Assembly: GCA_028274465.1 (NCBI GenBank)
Contig: CM051456.1
Span: 105,065,348 to 105,129,347 of the forward strand
Source of the DNA: Plantago ovata
Taxonomy: Eukaryota > Streptophyta > Magnoliopsida > Lamiales > Plantaginaceae
Direction: 5' to 3'
DNA length: 64,000 nucleotides
Shown here one piece after another: positions 35,867-46,640 of this stretch; within the stretch, counting starts at the first letter, position 1, and every line of letters begins with the position of its first letter. Under the pieces are notes generated by a model that did not search any database, was not told where the DNA came from, and saw only the letters and a program-made list of their open reading frames with translations. Position numbers and translations under genes: made by a program.

Positions 35867-36593
35867 TACAACAACATAAACATGCATGGTGCATACAGTC
35901 TAGTTGCCAGCAAAAATTCCAGTGTTGGAGTTGCAGAAGTGGTATACTAACTTGCCTAGACGTGATAGTATTAAAGTACTGTAAGTAAGATTAGTATATG
36001 TATCATTGTGATAGGGGATTGGTTTTACTTGTCTGGAAGTTTGTTTCCTTGACAAGAAACTAGAGGTTATATTGCTGTATGTAGGTGGTTGATAACTTAA
36101 TTATATGGTGTCATACTTCCAGTTATCTTTTAAGTATATATAGTTTACTTTGGAGATTTTAGACTTGGATGTTCTGAGGCATGTCTATGGTACTAATTGG
36201 AAGATTAATGAAGCATATGCTTGGGCTATATTTATTCATTAAACACCAAAGGAGAAGGATGTTATTAAATCAACGAATTATGAAAACGGAAAAAGAAAGA
36301 AGAAATTACAGCAAACTCACCAAATCGATACAAGTGGATATCTCTACTTGCGAAGCCAATTGGATGATTAGAATTTTGGAATTCTTTACAACAGACGGTG
36401 AAAGATAGATTGGAAAAGATTAGCAGTCGATTAAAGAAGGAAGAATTGAGATGACGAAGAATGAAGGACTCAAGGCAATGTCCAAGAAAAACCAACCGGG
36501 CTTCATGTCGGCCAAAGACCGGGCCGCGGGCCGCACACGCGCTTTCCACACGCGCCAAACTTTCGGGTTAAGGATAGGTATGTAACTCTTGGT
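35867..36593. other. DUF3755 gene 3' flank and unclassified DNA
   Basis: The 3' untranslated region is probably within 35867-36170. 36180-36590 has a short GC-rich part (CGGGCCGCGGGCCGCACACG near 36520), unlike its surroundings. It lies just upstream of the FAR1-like relic and may belong to the same dead element. Confidence 0.45.
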
Positions 36594-36942
36594 TGCGATC
36601 GGGGAGGTTATTATAGAGACAGGGTAAAAGTTCCTATCGAAGATCGACAACGTAAAACAAAAACACGTCTAATTGTCCATTCGAAATCCAGGGGAGATGT
36701 CTGGATAGCTGTAATGAGAAAGAATTGGCACAATCATGAGTTGTCTGTTGATATGTGTGGGCATCCATCGGCACGGTGTTTATCAAATGAAGAGTTCACT
36801 GTTGTTGATCAAGTGACGGTTCACTGTTGTTGATCAAGTGACTAAAGCTGGAATGCAACCAAAACAAATTTTGTCATCCCTACGACAAAGAAATCCAGAC
36901 CTTCAAGCAGTTTCTAGGAACATCTACAATGCGAATATACGA
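36594..36942 (+). pseudogene. FAR1/MULE-type DNA-binding domain relic
   Basis: The frame starts CDRGGYYRDR and continues with KTKTRLIVHSKSRG, then WIAVMRKNWHNHELSVDM, then HPSARCLSNEEFTVVDQV. This is the N-terminal WRKY-GCM1-like zinc domain of FAR1/FHY3 proteins and of Mutator-like transposases (C...HNH pattern). A 25-bp tandem duplication at 36794-36842 shifts the frame; GMQPKQILSSLRQRNPD then continues in a new frame. No catalytic transposase part is present. It ends at the Copia 2 LTR. Confidence 0.75.
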
Positions 36943-36948
36943 TCAAGT

Positions 36949-37028
36949 GACTCTACACGCCTTGTTTCACTTTATTTTCTGAAGCAAAGTGTTTGAACAA
37001 TATAGAGTGAAACGAGGCGAGTAGAGTC
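36949..37028. repeat. Inverted repeat spanning the 3' LTR end of Copia 2
   Basis: 36949-36971 is nearly the reverse complement of 37006-37028 (23-nt arms, 34-nt loop). The right arm lies in the LTR; the left arm lies outside the part shared with the 5' LTR. Confidence 0.7.
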
Positions 37029-37835
37029 GATAATTTGACTATCTCTCCTTAATACAAGATTGTCCCGCTCGTGGTGCTTACGGAATTATGGCAATAGTCT
37101 CCCAGGATAAAACTACTCTTAAGACGGCTAAGGAGCACTCCAATAGCCGAATCTATCGAACTTACTTTGAGTATGAAGAATGCAAGAGAGAAAGAAGAGA
37201 AGAAAAGAAGGAGATGGAGTTTTCAAGTGTGTTGTAGAAATGAATCTCCTTCTCCATTTATACTTCTCAAGAGTCACCATTAAAAGTGTTCAAGACCATT
37301 CAGAAAGGTTTTAATCAATAGTTACACAACTATTCATTAAAAGTCATATACTTTGAAAACACAACCAATCACCAAAAGGCACAAGTTTTCGCCAGCTTTG
37401 ATTCTGAATAGGTTTCAGTTCATGCAACTTTTCACCAACAGACACGTTTGTCCAAATGGCCTGAGTTCAAGCTAGCTGTCTAGGAGGTTCTTTGTTTGAA
37501 CCCCAACATCCCCCAAACTTAAGTTTTCGGCTTTTTGGGCCTTATTTTCATCTCCAACTATGCTATATACAATTTTGGTTGCATATGACATACCTCTTTA
37601 ATTTTCTCATGAACTTTAGCACAATGGAACTTTCATCCATGTGTGTATAAATGCCTTAATTCATTCAAGTATTGATCTATCCACTTATTGCATTAATCAA
37701 CCTTTCACCTCAAGGGGATTTTAGTGATTTAACACGTTCTAGTGACACACACGATTACGAAACCGTGTTTGACGCCCTTAGACCAATACAACGAACGAAT
37801 TGAAAGCGCATTCGTTTTAACTAAAATTCCCAACA
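36970..37835 (-). repeat. 3' LTR of Copia 2
   Basis: Read on the minus strand it starts TGTTGGGAATTTTAG at 37835, right after a polypurine tract (37836-37846, CATGTGGGGAT on the minus strand). It aligns with 43494-44360 to CTTTATTTTCTG at 36970. The left boundary is uncertain by a few bases because both copies share CTTTATTTTC. Confidence 0.85.
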
Positions 37836-38435
37836 ATCCCCACATGAAAGGGAATTGATGCACTTGCATTCATTCAGTGAGGAATGATAGCATCGGGATA
37901 GATAGTTTCCACTTTGAATCTTCCGTAGTGAAATATCTTCGGATATACTTGCCACGCGGTGGACGTGATGTCTTGAACCGGTCGGCGTTTTATGAATACC
38001 AAGACAAAGATACTCAGACTATCACAACTCGGTACTCGTTTCAGGTTCTTACGGTATGTCCGTTTTGGCCGTGGACAACTCCTAGTTTCATAAGTGCTTT
38101 CATTTGAAGCGGTCTGTCTTCGCACTTAGATAGGTGAACTCCCAAAAAGAACATCCTGCCAATGTTCCACTTGATTCAAGGATGAACTCAAGTTTGGGAT
38201 TCATTAAGAGTGTAAACTCATCCTTTACCCCTTGCAGGATAGCACTAAATGTCTTACACGAGAATGAATTTTTGGAGTAAAACTCACAAGTGATTTTTAT
38301 CCGGAGTGCTCTTACTTCTTAGTGTATTTTAACACACTATCGAAGCGCTAAACTGAATTCGTACCGCTTTTTTTTTCACATTGAACCAAATTCTTGGGAT
38401 CTCCAGTCAGTATGGTTGGGTATCCACCGTACAAA
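37836..38435 (-). other. Copia 2 region between RNase H and the 3' LTR
   Basis: Noncoding on the minus strand, ending in the polypurine tract. It is continuous with 39285 on when the Mutator-type insertion is left out. No ORF is supported. Confidence 0.6.
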
Positions 38436-38444
38436 TTCTTTATA

Positions 38445-39275
38445 GGGAATATTACATCTACCTCCCTCATTGGAAGCTCTAATCACAAATGTTCCCTCGC
38501 TAGTTCAACAATTACATCCAAGCCCTTTTTCATCCTTAACCGTTGACCAGCTCATTCCTTTCTCTCCAAATTTGACAAAACAAACAAGCCCTTAATTTTA
38601 CAAATTATTTTCCCCTATTTCATTTTTTTTTTTTTTTTTTTGACAATTTTTTTTCCTTCTTCTTCATTTTCTTCCGGTGACCGGAAATTGCAGCCCGACC
38701 GGAGCTGCAAGCAACTCCGATTTCGAGCTGCAACAGCTCCCGGTCAGAGCTGTTTGCAGCTCCGATTCGGAGATGCAAACAGCTCAAACAGCAGCTCCGA
38801 TTCGGAGATGCAAACAACTCTCGACCGGAGATGTAACAGCTCCCGATCGGAGCTGTCTGCAACTTCGATCTGGAGCTATTTGCAGCTCCGATTTGGAGCT
38901 ACATACAGCTCCCGACGGAGCTGTTGCAGCTCCGATCTGGAGCTGTTTGCGGCTCCAAATCGGAGCTGCTTGCAGCTCCAGATCGGAGCTGTTGCAGCTC
39001 CGATTGGGGTGTTACCGGAATTCGGTGGTAGCTAGAAGAAGAAGAAAAAAAATTGTAAAAAGAAAAAAAAAACACGTGTCCTGCACGTGCAAAGGAAGCT
39101 TGTTTGGATGTTGAGAAAATCATATTTCGGAAGGAGCCTTAATTCGGAGAAAGTCAAGAGCGTGGGGCTCAATGTAATTGATTTGATCTAAGGAGGGAAC
39201 ATATGTAATTGTTAATCTAACGAGGGAAGATATGTAATAAGCTAATCTAACGAGGGAGATGGATGTAATTCGCCC
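38445..39275. mobile_element. Mutator-type non-autonomous element inside Copia 2
   Basis: 831 bp with inverted ends GGGAATATTACATCTACC and GGGCGAATTACATCCATC, followed in both by TCCCTC. A perfect 9-bp duplication ttctttata flanks it at 38436-38444 and 39276-39284; 9 bp is the Mutator signature. Near both ends short phrases such as ATTACAT...TTCCCTCG repeat. The interior has a T-rich tract, then a GC-rich array of GGAGCTG/CAGCTCC palindromes (38698-39010), then an A-rich tract. No transposase is present. The minus-strand and plus-strand ORFs here are products of the array. Confidence 0.88.
38698..39010. repeat. Array of GGAGCTG/CAGCTCC palindromic units
   Basis: Roughly a dozen or more imperfect units of about 25-36 bp pair CAGCTCCGATC-like and GATCGGAGCTG-like halves, so each unit can fold on itself. 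It is markedly GC-richer than its flanks. Confidence 0.8.
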
Positions 39276-39279
39276 TTCT

Positions 39280-39427
39280 TTATATTATGGGTTTTAACCC
39301 CATTCCCCTAGACAAGCAGTTTGTTCGATCTCCAGGTAGGCCTTTTGTTAGCGGATCCGCGATGTTATCTTTTGATTTCACATAATCCAAAGAGATAACT
39401 CCCATGGAGAGTAACTGCCTAATGGAC

Positions 39428-39468
<41 letters not shown>

Positions 39469-39618
39469 TGTACTTTGTGCTCTACCTATTGCCGATTGAC
39501 TATCGTTAATCGTTATTGTAGACACAGGTTTATCCCAGCAAGGGATACCTTCTAACAGGTCATGAAGCCATTCAGCTTCTTCTCCTGTTTTATCCAAAGC
39601 AATAAACTCTGATTCCAT
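39280..39618 (-). pseudogene. Copia 2 RNase H part
   Basis: ESEFIALDKTGEEAEWLHDL, then SAIGRAQSTMYNGKSRHIRR, then the KDNIADPLTKGL C-terminal motif. It is the end of the Copia polyprotein, separated from the RT part by a stop or frameshift near 39620-39655. Confidence 0.87.
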
Positions 39619-39654
39619 AGTCGACCTTGAAATGAGAGTTTATTTGGATGATTT

Positions 39655-40371
39655 TCAGGACACCGCTCCTCCATCTATGGTAAATACAGACCCACTAGTG
39701 GCTTTGGAGTTTGTGCTATCGGATATCCAGTTAGCATCGCTATATCCTTCCAGGACAGCTGGATATCTCGAGTAATGTAGACCATAGTTGAGTGTATGTT
39801 TCAAGTATCTCAATACTCTATCCAACGCAATCCAATGGTCTTCACCTGGATTTTGTGTAAATCTTGCTAACTTGTTGACTGGGTATGCTAAATCTGGTCT
39901 TGTACAATTAGTTATGTACATAAGACAACCTATGATTTGTGCATATCGACTTTGATCTTTGGGTTTTCCATAATTCTTCTCAATGCTTTTGTTTACATCC
40001 ATTGGCGCTCTCAATGGTGATAAATCTAAAGCGTCAAATCTCTTTAATACATCCTTGATGTAATGAGATTGTGAAAGAGCTAACCCATCAGAAGTCTTAG
40101 TAATCTTAATTCCTAAGATTACATCAGCTATGCCCATGTCTTTCATGTCAAATAATTTCTTTAACATATTCTTGGTTTAAAGAAAAATCAGTTTTGGATT
40201 GCTCCCAGTTATGAGCATATCATCAACATACAGATAAATCATTACAAAGGATTCAGAATCCCCTTTCATGTATAAGCATTTGTCACACTCATTTATGGAG
40301 AAACCTTGAGATAATAAAGCATGATCAAACTTCTCATGCCATTGTTTAGGAGCTTGTTTCAATCCATACAA
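39655..40371 (-). pseudogene. Copia 2 reverse transcriptase C-terminal part
   Basis: Two frames: 40177-40371 contains [16 protein letters not shown] and the intact catalytic box YLYVDDMLITG. 39655-40167 contains [15 protein letters not shown], then [19 protein letters not shown] and [11 protein letters not shown] stop lies between them near 40170, and a frameshift separates them from the upstream pol ORF. Confidence 0.87.
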
Positions 40372-42841
40372 TGATTTTAAGACGACACACTTTGCTTTCT
40401 TGTCCAGGAACTAGATACCCCTCGGGTTGTTCCATATAAATTTCTTCTTCTAAATCACCATTTAAGAAGGTTGTCTTAACATCCATTTGATGTATTTCAA
40501 AGTCATGCAAAGCGGCTATGGCAATGAATACTCTTATGGATGTTATTCGAGACACGGGAGCATATGTGTCAAAGTAGTCTAAGCCTTCCTTTTGTCGGTA
40601 TCCTTTTACTACCAACCTAGCCATATACTTGTCAATAGTTCCATCGGCTTTCATCTTACGCATAAGAATCCACTTGCAACCTAGTGGATTTATTCCAGGA
40701 GGAAGATCAACTAGTTGCCAAGTGTAATTTTGTAGGATGGATCCTATCTCACTTTCGATGGCTTCCTTCCACAAAGGAGCATCCGAAGAAGACAATGCTT
40801 CCTTTATTGTCTTTGGATCATTATTTTCTACCAAATAAGAGGTTAGAAAACCAGGACCAAATTTCTTTAGTTTCTTGGCACGTTCGGTACGTCGAGGTTC
40901 AATGTCAGGAGTCTCTTTATTCTCTTGCATTGAACTTCTCTTACGTTTCTTTCCACTAATTTCAATGTCATGAGCCTTAGTATTCTCTTGCATTGAAATG
41001 CTAGAAAAACCACTAGATTCAAGATCATGAGCCTTGGTTATCTCTTGACTTGAACTAGGTACCGTGCTAGAAGTCCTCACATTTGATCCATTCTCTTCAC
41101 TTGGCGCATAATTTTTTTCTTCAATGTCATGAGTCTTGGTTATCTCTTGCATTGAATTCTTATCTTCGCCAAGTTCTCTTTCTTGAATTTTAAGAAAATC
41201 CAAGTCTTTCTTTTCTTTTCTAGGAAAAATATTTTCAAAGAAATAAGCATTCCTAGATTCAATGGTTGTCCCCACATTTATATCGCTTATTTCGGATCGA
41301 TGAACTAAGAAGCGGTATGCATTACTATGGTTTGCACATCCTATGAAAATGCCATCAATAGTTTTAGGACCAATCTTTACTTGTTTAGGCTTAGGTACAT
41401 CCACCTTTGCTAAACCTTCCCACACTTTTAAGTATTTAAAAGTTGGAAGCTTTCCTTTCCATAACTCGTATGGTGTCTTGTTATTATTCTTGCGAGGGAT
41501 TCTATTCAGAATTTTATTCACCGTTAGAATGGCGTCTCCCCACAAGTTCTGGGGTAAACCAGAAGTTATTAACATAGCATTCATCATCTCTTTCAATGTT
41601 CGGTTTTTGCGTTCAGCAATACCATTTGATTGAGGAAAATATGGGACAGTAGTTTGATGGATGATACCATGTTGAGAACAAAATTCATCAAATGGTGCTC
41701 CATACTCCCCACCTCTATCACTACGAATTTCTTTAATTCGTAAACCAAATTGATTCTCAACTTCAGTTTTAAATTGCTTGAAAGCATTCAAGGCTTCATC
41801 TTTGCTATGTAACAAGTAAACATAGCAATATCTTGTACTATCATCAATGAAAGTCACAAAGTATTTCTTACCTCCTCTTGTTTGTACAAATTTTAAGTCA
41901 CATAGATCACTATGAATTAATTCTAGAAGAGGTGTCTTCCTTTCTACAGATTTGAAAGGTAACTTTGTAAATTTTGCTTCTACACATACCTCACATTTGT
42001 GTTGTGGGTCTATGTCGAAAGAAGGCAACAAATCATTATGCCACAAATTAGAAGATTCAATCAAGTAAGCAGAAGAGAACTTTTCATTTCCAACTTTTTG
42101 GGTTACATACATTACATTGACCTTGAAGAGCCCGTCAGCGACGTAGCCTCTTCCAAAAAACAAACCATTTTTGGTTATTATAAATTTTTCAGACTCAAAT
42201 GCTAGTTTAAAACCAACCTTGACCAAGAGAGTTCCAGAAATCAGGTTCTTGCGAATGTCCGGGACATGCATCACATCCTTAAGGACAAGTTCCTTTTCCG
42301 AAGTCAAATTGAGGATCACATTTCCAACACCTAGCACCTCCGATGAAGCCTGATTTCCCATGTAGAGTCTCTTATCCGAAACTGGGGTGTAGGTAGAGAA
42401 GACACTCTTGTCAGAACATATGTGCCGGGTCGCACCGGTATCCAACCACCATTGATTCGGAGTTTCCACCAAGTTTGCTTCAAGAACAACTGCAGAAAAT
42501 TCCGTAATCATGTCTTCCACTTCATTCACATGAGAGGAGGGTGTTTCATCAACAATGTGTGCTTTTGCCTTTCCTTTCTTTTCTTCTTTGAGTTGCTTTT
42601 TGAAAGAACGGCAATCTTTGTCCATGTGTCCAGGCTTTTTACAATGGTGAAAAATCCCATTGAACCTTTTTGCGGGTTGTTGAGCATTAGAGTTTCCTTC
42701 ATCTTGGCGTTTACGCTTTTTGGATTTGTCCTTCGACTCCACCAAGTTAGCTTTAGCCTCCAAATGTTGTTTCTCCTTGCTCAAAGCTTTCTTATTGTCT
42801 TCTTGAATATGGAGTTTGACAATAAGATCTTCCAACTTCAT
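40346..42841 (-). pseudogene. Copia 2 Gag C-terminus, protease, integrase and RT N-terminus
   Basis: A long open frame of 831 residues. In order: a basic [10 protein letters not shown] stretch; a zinc knuckle whose first cysteine is replaced ([14 protein letters not shown]); protease [14 protein letters not shown]; a damaged integrase zinc-binding part (LWHN joined to [17 protein letters not shown], with the usual central histidine stretch missing). The integrase core has [14 protein letters not shown] and [14 protein letters not shown] (D,D-35-E residues present). The RT start reads [20 protein letters not shown], then [17 protein letters not shown]. It is open but cannot act because of the knuckle and integrase defects. 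Confidence 0.88.
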
Positions 42842-43447
42842 TTCCTTTTACTTCAATTTCAAGTAACTGCTAAACTCTCCCCAAGAAGGCGGAAGTTTTT
42901 CAATTAGAGAAGCAACCAAGAAAGCTTCGTTGCGCTTCAAATTTTCATAATCCAACTCATGCAAAATCATTTGAAATTCTTGCACTTGACTCGCAACGGA
43001 CTTGGAGTCAACCATTTTGTAGTTGAGGAATTTGGCGACCATGAATTTCTTCAAGCCAGCATCCTCGGCACTATACTTCTTCTCAAGTGATTCCCATAGA
43101 GTTTTGGCATGATCCACATCACAATAAACAATGTAGAGAGAATCGGAAAGACAATTCAGAATGTAATTCTTACACATGAAGTCATTGTGCACCCATCCAT
43201 CATAGGCAAGTTGCTTCCTCTTGTTTTCATCAATGATGGATTGTTTTTCTTCAGCATTAGCATTTGGATTTGCATCAACATCGGCCATAATGGGTGGAGA
43301 GGGAATGTCATCTCGAATGTAGGATGAAGTTCCAAGAGTAGTGAGATAGAACAACATCTTTTGCTTCAATCATTTGAAGTTGGCACCTCCAAACTTCTCC
43401 GATCGTTCGTTTGGTATGATTGTACAGGAACCTTCATCTGTAGCCAT
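42842..43447 (-). pseudogene. Copia 2 gag N-terminal part
   Basis: Starts at ATG 43447 (MATDEGSCTIIP) on the minus strand. A TGA stands where tryptophan is expected shortly after GGANFK, then QKMLFYLTTLGTSSYIRDD follows. The UBN2-like Gag core includes HNDFMCKNYILNCLSDSLY, then KTLWESLEKKYSAEDAG and LHELDYENLKRNEAFLVA. A second in-frame TAA at 42848-42850 separates it from the rest of Gag-Pol. Confidence 0.85.
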
Positions 43448-43493
43448 TGCTCAAACACCAGTATCTTGTCTTAACTTTGTTGTAAGCGTGAGG

Positions 43494-44360
43494 CTTTATT
43501 TTCTGGAGCAAAGTGTTTGAACAATATAGAGTGAAACAAGGCGAGTAGAGTCGATAGTTTGACTATCTCTCCTTAAGACAAGATTGCCCCGCTCGTAGTG
43601 CTTACGGAATTGTGGCAATAGTCTCCCAGGATAAAACTACTCTTAAGACGACTAAGGAGCACTCCAATAGCCGAATCTATCGAACTTATTTTGAGTATGA
43701 AGAATGCAAGAGAGAAAGAAGAGAAGAAGAGAGAAGGAGATGGAGTTTTCAAGTGTGTTGTAGAAATGAATCTCCTTCTCCATTTATACTTCTCAAGAGG
43801 CACCATTGAAAGTGTTCAAGACCCTTCAGAAAGGTTTTAATTAATAGTTACACAACTATTCATTAAAAATCATATACTTTGAAAACACAACCAATCACCA
43901 AAAGGCACAAGTTTTCGCCAGCTTTGATTCTGAATAGGTTTCAGTTGCATGCAACTTTTCACCAACAGACACATTTGTCCAAATGGCGTGAGTTCAAGCT
44001 AGCTGTCCAGGAGGTTCTGTGTTCGAACTCCAGCATACCCCAAACTTAATTTTTGGGCTTTTTGGGCCTTATTTTCATCTCCAACTATGTTATATACAAT
44101 TTTGGTTGCATATTACATACCTCTTTAATTTTCTCATAAATTTTAGCACAATGGAACTTTCATCCATGTGTGTATAAATGCATTAATTCATTCAAGTATT
44201 GATCTATCCACTTATTGCATTAATCACCCTTTCACCTCAAGGGGATTTTAGTGATTTAACACGTTCTAGTGACACACACGATTACGAAACCGTGTTAGGC
44301 GCTCTTAGGCCAATACAACGAACGAATTGAAAGCGCATTCTATTAACTAAAATTCCAACA
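43494..44360 (-). repeat. 5' LTR of Copia 2
   Basis: 867 bp, aligned to 36970-37835. On the minus strand it begins TGTTGGAATTTTAG at 44360. A tRNA-like GTTCGAACTCC box is part of the LTR near 44023, which is coincidental or an old remnant. Confidence 0.85.
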
Positions 44361-44806
44361 TATATGAGTTCTCAATATATAGAAAATCCTATTATCGTTC
44401 TTCTATAAATTTCCAGAAACTACAATAAGTTATATAAATCTCTAGAAGAAGATATCAAGAAGCTCAAAAATTAGCAATTTAGATCATCTTCTACGTACCT
44501 GATTGTTTCATGGCGCCGCTGTAGCAATAATGAAAAGGGATTATAGGGTGGACCCGTCCGGCACTACTATTAAAATTTTATAATTATAGGGTGTTTGAGT
44601 CTGTGTAATATGGAAATCCCGTTTTGGAATAGGATTTGGAGTAGGGCGCCTTCTTGTATAAAGAGGCTCTCAAGTGGAATTCCACAATTAATCATTGGTT
44701 GAATTGAAATCCCTAGTTCATCAGAGGAAAGAAAAAAAAAAACAGAGATAGATAAGACGAGAGATCGATAAAGAGAAGAAAAAAGAGATCAACAAAGAAA
44801 GATGAG
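44361..44806. other. Unclassified spacer
   Basis: No gene seen. 44590-44680 resembles an LTR promoter or leader (GGCGCCTTCTTGTATAAAGA), and 44700-44800 is purine-rich. Confidence 0.4.
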
Positions 44807-45150
44807 ATGGAGGGAAATAGCGTAGTGTGGTGTGTGGTTTGTATTTTTGGGGCTTGTTTGTGCTTTTATTGGGTTTGCAGCTGAGGGTAGTCGGATTAAG
44901 AGCGTGCAACCTACCGCGAATACTTGTTCATATCCAGGACGTCCTGCATCAGGACTTGGATTAATATGAGATGTGTGTCTCATACTTGCTCATGTTACAA
45001 TCAATGTTGCTGCATATCCTCCAGATATCGTAGATCATCCTCCTGCTACTGTTGTCCTTTTGGCTTCATATCTTGGTTTTTTTCGATTCCAGCTTTACAA
45101 ATGTTGGTGTTAGGTGCAGTTGGGAATGCCCGATTTGATGGTAGGACTCA
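44807..45150 (+). pseudogene. DUF1218 membrane protein pseudogene
   Basis: ATG 44807 opens MEGNSVVWCVVCIFGACLCF, like the first membrane segment of plant DUF1218 proteins. After a frameshift the sequence reads GFAAEGSRIKSVQ, then CSYPGRPASGLGLI, a TGA, and LILAHVTINVAA. After another shift it reads FISWFFSIPALQMLVLGAVG. The order and motifs (FAAE, the CxYP block, the fourth helix) fit the family, which acts in secondary-wall or membrane processes. No introns are visible and a 16-A tract follows at about 45217-45232, so it may be a processed copy; alternatively it is a fragment carried by an element. Confidence 0.65.
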
Positions 45151-45244
45151 ACACAACCACTGTCCTGTATTCGGACCCAGTGGCCTATCTACATTGATTA
45201 ACTCCTTTCCTTTTCAAAAAAAAAAAAAAAAGTTATCAACCTTT

Positions 45245-45840
45245 AGTACAATAGAAACAAGATCAGGTTTGATGAAGAGTGGAAGTGTACGCCTGCTGAT
45301 ACTGTGAGTCTTGTCCACAATTTTACTGAGTTTCACAGATCCAATGCTTATGAACCTGTTGGGCAGAGTTTTCATAGACAATACACAGTCCATGGACCCT
45401 GGAAACCACCCCCTCCACCCTACGTGAAGATAAATTTCGATGTTGTTGTTCCGTTTTCTGGCTCTCCAGGCGGCATTGTTGCTGTTTGAAGGGACAATAC
45501 TGGCTTGGTCTTGGCCTGGAAAAGAAAGAGACTCTTGGCACACCTTGATGTCAACCAGAGCAGAGATGATGGCTGCCAAACTTGGGTTAGAGCTTGCACA
45601 TCACCTTGGTTACCAGCATATTATCTCGGAGGGAGACTCTCTTCAAATCATAATGGATATCTTGAACAAGACTCCACCTCTGGCGCCTAATAGTAATGTC
45701 TACACGACTGTGGCTGATCTGTTAATGTCATTTCAATCCCACAAGGTGTTTCACATACGACGTGAAGCTAATCAGCTTGCCCACCGGCTCTGTCACGACT
45801 TCGCTACAGATTCCATGGGTTATATCACCTTGTTTTTTTT
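45245..45840 (+). pseudogene. RNase H-like relic of a non-LTR element
   Basis: NRNKIRFDEEWKCTPAD, then WKPPPPPYVKINFDVV (the first RNase H strand). A TGA stop follows near 45487, then in a second frame RAEMMAAKLGLELAHHLGYQ, then IISEGDSLQIIMDIL and HIRREANQLAHRLCHDFATD. These are the ordered motifs of the RVT_3 RNase H domain. The first acidic residue region is kept, but the frame is broken at least twice. Confidence 0.75.
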
Positions 45841-46550
45841 TTCCTCGATTTATACTGGTATCCGCTTTGGCGACTAATCCAGCCAGCACTGTCGTGCCCT
45901 TTTTGAGGGGGGGGCTCTCCCAGCGGTGTTTTTTACATCCACAATGTTGGTGATTTTAGTGTCATCAATTCATTTTAGTAGTAATGCGATCTGCTGGAGA
46001 CTGATGCGATCTCTCGTTGAGCTCGGAACAAGTTTGGGTAGTGCGGAGTGCACGCTTGTTGAGCCAACGAGTTATCGACCACGAATACGAAGCGGGGGTC
46101 AAGAGGGATGCGCCCCCTTGCGGGGTCGAGGGGCAGCGCCCCTGTACGGGGTTGCGAGGGGCAGCGCCCCTGCGGGGTTCCAGGTCAGCGAGCGGGGTGC
46201 GGGGCAGCGCCCCGTCCTTTTTGGAACATTGCAACTCTTCGTGAACGAACAGGCTTGTTCGTGAACTAACGTGACCTCTCGTTCATAACACTTCGTTCTG
46301 AACAGATACACCACTTCGTTCACACCTTTTTGCTCCTATTTATTGAAGCGATCAGTCTCCAAAACAAGGACAACGAAAACTCATACATCCTCTCTACTTT
46401 CTGATCGAAATTCATATTGCCTGAATAAGATTGCCTTCTTGGATTATCCCAACAAGGAATTCGTGTAACCCCGGCAACAACTGTAGGGTCGAATTATCTT
46501 GTTTGGAAAGTGACTACACGATCCAAAGAAGTATTCCAAGATTATCACAC
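45841..46550. other. Unclassified repetitive block, possibly LTR-derived
   Basis: It holds the GGGGCAGCGCCCC cluster and an inverted TGGAGACTGAT/ATCAGTCTCCA pair at 45989 and 46350. No domain is recognised; the ORFs here are GC-rich chance frames. Confidence 0.4.
46130..46213. repeat. Triplicated GGGGCAGCGCCCC palindrome
   Basis: Exact copies occur at 46130-46142, 46158-46170 and 46201-46213, separated by CGGGGTTGCG-like spacers. The 46090-46220 block is strongly GC-rich in AT-rich surroundings. Confidence 0.85.
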
Positions 46551-46554
46551 CCTA

Positions 46555-46640
46555 TATTACCAACACACAAGACTCGAACCTGAGACCTTGCTTAAGTGAA
46601 CTCAAGTCCCTTACCACTTGAGCCAAGAACCGTTGGTCCT
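46555..46640 (-). ncRNA. tRNA-like pol III promoter remnant (possible SINE head)
   Basis: On the minus strand TTGGCTCAAGTGGTAAGG matches an A box and GGTTCGAGTC a B box, about 35 bases apart. No poly(A) tail or target duplication was found, so SINE identity is tentative. Confidence 0.45.

Larger units (their letters stand above)
36970..44360 (-). mobile_element. Copia-type LTR retrotransposon 2, broken
   Basis: The element is read on the minus strand: 5' LTR at 43494-44360, gag, pol, then 3' LTR at 36970-37835. The order gag, protease, integrase, reverse transcriptase, RNase H identifies Copia. There are stops in gag, a deletion in the integrase zinc-binding part, frameshifts in the reverse transcriptase and a Mutator-type insertion at 38445-39275. 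Eight mismatches in the first 170 aligned LTR bases (by eye) suggest it is much older than the Gypsy element. Target duplication was not found. Confidence 0.87.

Noticed and set aside
38620..39123. Four ORFs of 74-145 residues on both strands
   Set aside because: Repeated translation of the GGAGCTG palindrome array.
45926..46323. GC-rich ORFs on both strands
   Set aside because: No conserved content; they follow the GGGGCAGCGCCCC repeats.
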